A DNA stretch of 64,000 nt, taken from contig NC_081551.1 in NCBI RefSeq assembly GCF_901000735.1, forward strand, positions 9,504,101-9,568,100, in the 5' to 3' direction. Source of the stretch: Corylus avellana (lineage: Eukaryota; Streptophyta; Magnoliopsida; Fagales; Betulaceae). Made by a program: the position numbers and the translations under genes. Positions 57,950-64,000 of the stretch are shown in pieces. The notes below the pieces were generated by a model. That model was not told the origin of the DNA, searched no databases, and saw only the letters and a list, made by a program, of their open reading frames with translations. Positions within the stretch are counted from its first letter, which is position 1. Each line of letters begins with the position of its first letter.

Positions 57950-60070
57950 TCAACCCACAGCAGCATCTGCTGGCATTTCCTCTGTGTCACAAGAGATAAA
58001 TTCAGATTCACTCTGCTCATTGCAAGCATCATGAACACCAGCATCTGGCACATACCCAGCTCTCTTCATCTGTTCCGTGAGCATCTTCAAAAGTGAATAC
58101 ATCTCCTTCCTCTGAGGATGCCTTTTATCTTTGACCATGAAAACATGCAAATCACTTTGGATTTTAATCCAACTGCAACCCGGCTGCTTGACAACTCCCT
58201 GTTGCCTCATCTGCTTTCTAACTTTCATAACATCCCTCCATTTACCAAGCTCAGCATACATGTTTGAGAGAAGTACATAAGGTCCAGAATTCCAAGGGTC
58301 AATCTCCAAGAGCTTCTCTGCTACATACTTCCCTAATTTGATGTTCTTATGGACCTTACAAGCAGCAAGTAAAGATCCCCAGACAACAGCATCAGGCTGC
58401 ATCGGCATTGTGTCTATCAAACTCTTTGCTTCATCGAGGCATCCAGCTCGACCAAGTATATCAACCATACATGTATAATGGTCCTTCAGTGGTGTCATAC
58501 CATGCTCCGTTCTCATTGAGTGGAAATAGTTACGCCCATCTTCAACCAACCCCCCATGACTGCAAGCACATAGAACACCGATCATAGTGATATGGTCTGG
58601 TTTCTCTCCAGATAACAACATTTTTTGGAAAATTTGAAGAGCTTCAGTTCCATAACCATTTTGTGCATATCCCACTATCATGGCATTCCAAGAGACACAA
58701 TCCCTTTCCACCATATTTTCAAATACCCGGCTCCCATCTTCAACTGATCCACATTTCACATACATGTCAATGAGAGAGTTCCCCACAAAAATGTCGCTCT
58801 CCTCTCCAGATTGAAAGCGAAATCCATGCTTCAAAACGTGGCCATGAGCCTGTCTGCCCAGCTGCAGTTCCGAAAGATTGGCACAAGCATTGAGTAGATT
58901 CCCAAAGGTGTAATGGGTTGGCCAAATGGATTCCCTCTTTAGCAGGAGGAAGAGCCCAAGCGCCTCTTCATTCTCCCCATTCTGTGTATACCCTGCAATA
59001 AGTGAATTCCAAGACACTACATTCCGCTCCATCATGTTTGTAAACATTAACCTTGCATCTTTCACACTTCCTGCCTTTGCATACCCACTCACCAAGGACG
59101 TTTCAGACACCACATTCCTAATTGGCATCCGATCGAAAACCCATCTAGCTTCTTTGATTTTACAACATTTTGCATACATATCAACCAATGCATTTCCCAA
59201 AACAAGATCATCCCTGAATTTGTCCCTTTTCACAACGTGAGCATGAATCTGCAAACCTTCTCTAATTGCCAACAAACTCGCACAAGCACTGACCACGCTA
59301 GCTAGAGTGACCTCATCTGGTTCAATCCCGCAATCCATCATTTTCACAAAAACCTCCAAAGCTTCACTTGCCGGGCCATTTTGCTCATAACATGTAATCA
59401 TGCTGTTCCAAGAAACTCTGTTCCGTTCACTCATCCGATCAAAAACTCTTTGAGCACAAACCACACTCCCACACTTAGAATACATGTCAATAAGAGCAGA
59501 ACCCATATAAACGTCCGACGAGTAGCAGGATTTTGAGAGCAAAGCATGAATTTGAATACCCATTTTCAAATCCATCAGTCCCGAACAGGCACTAAGAGCA
59601 CTACCAAACGAGTATTCATTAAGCACAAAATTCTCCCTATGCATTTTACTAAAATACTGTAAGGCTTCATCAAAACGATCATGTTGCGCAAAACCCGATA
59701 CAATTGAGTTCCACGAGCACTGGTCTGGCTCAGGCATCGACCCAAAGACTTGCACAGCCTCATGAAGACAGCCCCATCTTATTAAAGCACTTGCAATCGA
59801 ATTCCAAGTGAAAGTATTCCTCTGAAGCATTCGATCAAACACTCTGCGTGCATCGTCCAAACAACCACATTTACCATAGACATCAATAAGCCTATTTTGG
59901 ATAAAAACTTCAGAGGAAAACTGGGATTTGATGATACGGGCGTGGATGAGTCGCGTGTCCCGCACCGACCTCGATTTGACGCACGAGTCCAAGAGCTTCG
60001 CAAAGGGAGACGAGTTGTGGAAGCAGAGGTCGCCCACCACGAGTTTCTGGACCAAGCCATGTCTAGCCAT
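57950..60070 (-). CDS. SLO2: PPR protein, E/E+ subgroup, SLO2 (At2g13600)-like, copy B
   Basis: 706 residues in one exon, identical in protein sequence to copy A; I also noticed no nucleotide difference in the lines I compared. PLS-class PPR motifs are followed by E and E+ motifs, with no DYW domain. It is a predicted organelle RNA-editing specificity factor by family; the SLO2 identity is from recall of its block order. Complete identity over 2.1 kb, while neighbouring repeats differ, fits a very recent duplication, gene conversion or alternative haplotypes. Confidence 0.9.
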   Translation of the reverse strand: MARHGLVQKLVVGDLCFHNSSPFAKLLDSCVKSRSVRDTRLIHARIIKSQFSSEVFIQNRLIDVYGKCGCLDDARRVFDRMLQRNTFTWNSIASALIRWGCLHEAVQVFGSMPEPDQCSWNSIVSGFAQHDRFDEALQYFSKMHRENFVLNEYSFGSALSACSGLMDLKMGIQIHALLSKSCYSSDVYMGSALIDMYSKCGSVVCAQRVFDRMSERNRVSWNSMITCYEQNGPASEALEVFVKMMDCGIEPDEVTLASVVSACASLLAIREGLQIHAHVVKRDKFRDDLVLGNALVDMYAKCCKIKEARWVFDRMPIRNVVSETSLVSGYAKAGSVKDARLMFTNMMERNVVSWNSLIAGYTQNGENEEALGLFLLLKRESIWPTHYTFGNLLNACANLSELQLGRQAHGHVLKHGFRFQSGEESDIFVGNSLIDMYVKCGSVEDGSRVFENMVERDCVSWNAMIVGYAQNGYGTEALQIFQKMLLSGEKPDHITMIGVLCACSHGGLVEDGRNYFHSMRTEHGMTPLKDHYTCMVDILGRAGCLDEAKSLIDTMPMQPDAVVWGSLLAACKVHKNIKLGKYVAEKLLEIDPWNSGPYVLLSNMYAELGKWRDVMKVRKQMRQQGVVKQPGCSWIKIQSDLHVFMVKDKRHPQRKEMYSLLKMLTEQMKRAGYVPDAGVHDACNEQSESEFISCDTEEMPADAAVG

Positions 60071-60838
60071 TCCATTATCTTTAGAGAAGACAGGTTCTGG
60101 GCGTGTTTTTAGGGGTTACAACTTAACATGTATGCTTCAAGACAAAACCTTAGGTCCGTATGCGCCGCAAAATACCACTTTTACAGCAACAAATTAAAAC
60201 TTGACACATCAGCAAGGAGCATAAAATTCAATAGAAATGAAAACACCTAATCCTATTCAATAGAAAATTCTCTTCATTTTCCCCCTCTCCCACATGCTCC
60301 CACCCCCTCTTTCCCAAATTCCCCTGCCACCTCCCACACCGGCCACCACCAAGCAGCGCCTCCGACAACTGCCAATTTTCGCCGCCCGCCGAACGCCAAC
60401 CATCAGGAATCCATGGAGCCACCGCCAGAATCCACCTGAGAGAGAGATAGATGATTTGGTGGCCCCGGCACGCGGGTCTAGCTGTGACCCACGCTGGTCT
60501 GGCTAAATGTTGGTTTTTTATTTTCTAGTTTTTGGCTTACTCTCGTTGGTGTTCGTGAGTTGCTGAGTCTTGTTGGTTTTGGGCTTACACTTGTTGGTGT
60601 TCTTGTTGACGTTCGGCTGATTGCGATGGCGGCGTTCGGCTACTCCGGACCTCCGGTGGTTTCCGTTGAGTTGGGGCTTTGAACGGGCAAGAGAAAGAGA
60701 AAGAGAAAGATTATGAAATTTCTTTAAGGATCTGGTGTTTACAAGTCTATTCCATTTTGTGTACTTATCTGACATACTAGCTTCTAATTTGGTGCTTAAA
60801 AGAAGGCATTTGCAGCCCATCCGGATGTAAGGGGCTCT
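60071..60838. other. Upstream region of the PPR gene, copy B
   Basis: Same GC-rich stretch as in copy A. A piece near 60617-60633 (gattgcgatggcggcgt) is absent from copy A. No gene recognised. Confidence 0.5.
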
Positions 60839-60887
60839 CCCCCTCTCTCTCTCTCTCTCTCTCTATATGTATATATATATAACAAAA

Positions 60888-61080
60888 ATTTCTCCAAATG
60901 GGTTTGGAGGAAATATTCTCCAAAAATAGTTTAAGTGTTTGTAATTTAAAAGATACATTAAATTTAGTCTAAATTAATAAATTACTATTAGTGAGGTTAA
61001 GAATTTAATATTCCTTTTAAATGTTTACAGACACTTAACACTATTTTACATAAGTTTTCGGATATTTCTTCCGGATCGGT
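60888..61080. repeat. Small MITE-like inverted repeat at the right edge of copy B
   Basis: Words near 60920-60955 (aaatagtttaagtgtttgtaa) recur inverted near 61015-61050, and ggaaatatt/atatttcc sits at the outer ends. Copy A stops at the gap just inside this element. Confidence 0.6.
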
Positions 61081-62043
61081 TTATAATAAATTTATGTCCA
61101 TATATATACCTCTCTTTTTTTTTCTTCTCTTGACTTCTCATTTTTTTAAATTATCATTGAATATGTAAGACATAGACGCCAAAAATTCAATACCGATTTA
61201 AAAAAATAAGAAACTAAAAAAAATTAAGCGAGGAAATGAATTATATATATATATATATATACATACATATATGAAAAAATATAAAAAAATAAAAAATAAA
61301 TAAAAATAAAAAAGCTCCATGATATTTGAAAGAGAAATGATAGAGACAAACTTTTCTATCATGTGGTCATTTTTAAAAAAAAATCAAATAAATTTATGAA
61401 GTAAGAACATCACATGTGGTTCTTTTTTTTATTTTATATTTTTTCTATAAAAAAAAAAAGGACTTTTTCCTCAGAATAATGACCATTTTTTAAAATAATA
61501 AAAAAAAAAAAGACAATTTTTCTAAAGAAAAATACATTTTTTTTTTAAAGATAAAAAAAAAAAATGACCACATAAGATATTATTACTTCAAAATTTTGTT
61601 ATTTATTTATTTTTATTTTTTTTAAAAAAAAAAAATGATCACATGAGAGAGAAGTTCAGCTAAAGTTGTGTCAAAAAATTGTGTATCTCTCTAAAATGTG
61701 CTAGAGAGGTCTATCAAACTACTAAAGTATGTCAAAAAGACCACTTTTTTATTATATTACTACAAATCCTTTATTCATTTAAAATTTTTTTTTAAAAAAA
61801 GGTAATTTTAAAAATAAAAATAAAAAAGGGAAAGGGGAGCCACCCGTACCCAATGGGGGTGGTCGAGCGCCATCTGCAACCCCAAATATGGCTGGTGAGC
61901 CACTCAGAAGAGGCCGAGGGTGGGGGCCGGAGAGCCACCCCCTGCCACCTCTTGGCACCCATTTCCCATTTTCTTTTTTCTTTTTTTGAAAAAAACATAA
62001 AATTAACTTTTTTTTAGTTTAATATATCTATATTTTTTGGAAA
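61081..62043. other. Low-complexity AT-rich flank with one GC-rich repeat block
   Basis: Mostly A and T runs and an AT microsatellite (about 61240-61262). About 61835-61965 is a GC-rich block of gccaccc/gggtggc words resembling the foldback arms at 12240-12410. No gene recognised. Confidence 0.5.
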
Positions 62044-62628
62044 ATTTTAACTTATCGCTCTCAAACTATCATTCAATTAATAATGTCACTCTAAACTACT
62101 AAAAAGTTGACAATATTCCCCAAGGCCACCAAAAAGAAAAAATGGCCATAACTTTTTGTTAATAAGACAAAAATATCCTATAAATTCGGAAAAAAAAAAA
62201 AAAAAATCAATTTTTTTATTAACAAAAATTTTAAAAATGTCTACTCTTTTTTTCTTTTTCTTGTTTTTTTAGGGTTAACTATTTTATTAGTACCTCGGTT
62301 TTCACTTTTTAATTTTTTTCCACCTATGTTTGTAAAACAGCAAAATGCGATACTTGACCTATGTGACAATGCAAAATCGATATCTCGTTAGTTTCCGTCA
62401 GTCTAAGTTAATGGAATTCCATGTGTCACGAGTCCTCAAAATTAAAATAATAAAATAATAATTAAAAAAAAAAAAAAGTGAAAATTTATGGGTCACACTG
62501 AAATTTTCAACTTTTTTGTTTTAATAAAACCCAGCGTAAAAGTAAAAAAAAACCCAGGCTCATCTCCTCCCTCATCGTTTCAGTTTCAGTCCTATCAAAC
62601 TCGGCTTTGCTTGTTTTCCATGGCAACT

Positions 62629-62832
62629 ATGAAACTGAGAATTAGATCCCTCGAATCCAAACAAACCCTGAAAATCGAATTTTCGATTCCGTACAACAAC
62701 CACCACAAACCTTTGGCTCCAAATTTCCCAAATCTAGAAAACCCATCTGAAATTCCTCGTGAATCTCAAACCCTAGAGGAAATCTTCGAATCAAGACGCC
62801 CCAGGAGGAGATTTGTCCGTACAAGGGCCTGA
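62629..62832 (+). pseudogene. Captured fragment resembling the start of a SKIP22-like F-box gene
   Basis: The frame MKLRIRSLESKQTLKIEF resembles, from memory, the N-terminus of plant SKIP22-type F-box proteins, which begin with a ubiquitin-like MKLRLR...ETLK stretch. Similarity fades after about 20 residues and the frame stops at 62830-62832. No F-box follows. Another ATG lies 9 bases upstream (62620). It could equally be chance. Confidence 0.35.
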
Positions 62833-63009
62833 TATTGCAGAGATTGGCGGACAGAGAGTGAGAGTGTGACAGAGGGAGACTGAGACGGAGTGCGACAGAG
62901 AAACTGACCCAGCTCCGGTCTAGCTCCGGTGAACCTGTTGCCGGTGGGTTTGGATTTTAAAAGCTGAAATTACAGTATAGGGTTTGGCTTGTGATGGGTG
63001 TTTTGGTTT

Positions 63010-63214
63010 TCACTGATCAAGATTGCTTCCTGCAACATCCACTATGAATCTGTATCTTACATCATTCTTCTCCAACCTTTCAAGGGCTTTGTTAACGTAA
63101 TCCATCTCAACAACCTCAATCATGGAACTCAGGCCCTTCTCTTTCCAGAACTCAAGCATCTCCTTTGTTTCCTTTATGCTCCCTAGAAAGCTCCTCTGAT
63201 TGTCTTTCTCCCAT
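63010..63214 (-). pseudogene. CAD: Captured C-terminal fragment of cinnamyl alcohol dehydrogenase
   Basis: Read on the minus strand, the frame gives [15 protein letters not shown], then [24 protein letters not shown] and ends [10 protein letters not shown] with a stop at 63010-63012. This order and ending match the last exon of bona fide lignin-pathway CAD, a zinc- and NADPH-dependent medium-chain dehydrogenase (family knowledge). One base is lost near 63190, which shifts the preceding GRKTIRG block out of frame. The coenzyme- and zinc-binding exons are absent. It is a non-functional gene end inside a transposon-like element. Confidence 0.75.
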
Positions 63215-63761
63215 TAAAGCATAAAAAAACAAAGCACCCACAATTAGCAACCATAAATGCAATCGAAATTTCAGAGAGCAAGATTCCAGAACAATTTCTT
63301 CCAAAAAAAAAAAAAAACAAAAACAAAAACAAAACAAACAGAATTTTACCAACCAAAAATAGCAAACACTCTCGGAAATCATATACCCAGAAAAAAATTT
63401 CATTCTTTGCCTAAATTTTCTTCTGCAATTATAGGCCAACGAGGAGATGATGGGGTGGCTGGTTGGCCAAAATGGGTGGCCGGCCACCACATAAAATTTT
63501 CACCCTTTTTTTTTTCTTAAATTTATTTTTAGGTTTATTATTATTTTTTTTATTTTTAATTATTTTTCATTTTTAAGACACCTAGCATATTTTGAGAGTG
63601 ACACGTGACAAATGATTTGGAATTCCATTAGTTTAGACCGAACTAACAAGGTATGAATTTTGCATTTTTTCATAAGTCAAATATCACATTTTGTTGTTTT
63701 ACAAACATAGGGGAAAAAAAATAAAAAAGTGTAAACGGAGGTACTAATAAAGTAGTTAACC

Positions 63762-64000
63762 TTGTTTTTAAACAAAAACTATTAGTTTTAGTTTTTTTTA
63801 AAAAATTTATTGAGAGCATTTTCGTCATGATAAAGGACATTTTTTTTTTTTTTTTGACATGATAAAGGTCATTGTCGCAATTAAAAGTTTGGAATAAACA
63901 TTTTTAATTAAGTGGTAGTTTGAGGGAGAGTATGTGTACTTTTTTCATAATTCTTTTATTAAGAATGACATGTGTTGTCATTTTATTGGCATTAACGTGA
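63762..64000. other. AT-rich right flank
   Basis: No gene. Contains a poly-T run at about 63840-63856 and the possible outer MITE arm. Confidence 0.5.

Larger units (their letters stand above)
26018..60931. repeat. Large duplicated segment, copy B
   Basis: Direct repeat of 437-24822, enlarged by the CACTA (36592-47317) and hAT (30928-31807) insertions and reduced by absence of the 1.1-kb segment 2041-3170. The ABCG gene is offset by 36072 bp and the PPR gene by 36092 bp from copy A. Host-gene regions are nearly identical. Repeat regions show more substitutions and many small indels. Confidence 0.93.
62271..63761. mobile_element. Pack-MULE-like element with captured gene fragments
   Basis: Long inverted ends: GGTTAACTATTTTATTAGTA at the left and GGTTAACTACTTTATTAGTA (reverse of the right end), continuing with diverged similarity for over 150 bp. 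The flanks are TTG plus a T-run on both sides, compatible with a 9-11-bp duplication altered by T-run slippage. The interior is not transposase. It holds a short SKIP22-like start and the end of a cinnamyl alcohol dehydrogenase gene in opposite orientations. Superfamily assignment is inferred from long inverted ends and host fragments. Confidence 0.6.
62044..63990. repeat. Possible outer foldback element hosting the Pack-MULE-like insert
   Basis: About 62044-62150 and about 63880-63990 are weakly similar in inverted orientation (ctctcaaactatca versus tggtagtttgaggg). This suggests that a second MITE was split by the insertion at 62271-63761. Divergence is high. Confidence 0.35.

Noticed and set aside
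1..64000. tRNA, rRNA or snRNA genes
   Set aside because: No stretch with a recognisable tRNA A/B box pair and cloverleaf, rRNA core or snRNA motif was seen by eye. A covariance-model scan was not possible here.

Overview
This is plant nuclear DNA, from a eudicot and probably a heterozygous woody rosid. The plant assignment rests on an E/E+ class pentatricopeptide repeat (PPR) gene, an intronless ABCG half-transporter, a CACTA/En-Spm transposon with plant-specific TNPD and TNPA-type proteins, and nested plant LTR retrotransposons. The species cannot be read from the sequence. Three N blocks (24823-24922, 36898-36972, 40084-40183) mark it as draft scaffold sequence.

The dominant structure is one unit present twice in direct orientation: copy A (437-24822) and copy B (26018 to about 60931). 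A 100-N gap and about 1.1 kb of sequence not seen elsewhere in the window separate them. Each copy carries, in the same order, an AT-rich repeat-filled left half, a degenerate Ty1-copia element, a foldback element interrupted by a gag-only (TR-GAG-like) LTR element, then two convergent host genes: an ABCG transporter (+) and a SLO2/At2g13600-like PPR protein (-). The PPR proteins of the two copies are identical over 706 residues and the ABCG proteins differ at 3 of 622. Copy B is longer because a 10.7-kb CACTA element sits in the copia 3' LTR (TSD ATT) and an 880-bp hAT-type element sits further left (TSD CCTCCACT). Copy A retains the empty site for both. Copy A has a 1.1-kb segment missing from B. 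Copy A runs straight into the gap, and a smaller duplicated flank surrounds the gap at 40084-40183. Uncollapsed haplotypes placed in tandem are therefore a serious alternative to a real segmental duplication.

Layout: 1-436, truncated foldback MITE. 437-24822, copy A. 24823-24922, gap. 24923-26017, spacer with an 8-bp-TSD MITE. 26018-60931, copy B. 60932-64000, repeat-rich right flank with a chimeric Pack-MULE-like element carrying the end of a cinnamyl-alcohol-dehydrogenase gene and a possible SKIP22-like start.

The only apparently functional host genes are the two ABCG and two PPR copies. The CACTA has intact ends and a perfect target duplication, but its transposase genes carry several nonsense mutations that fit G:C to A:T change. 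All other coding traces are retroelement or captured-gene remnants.
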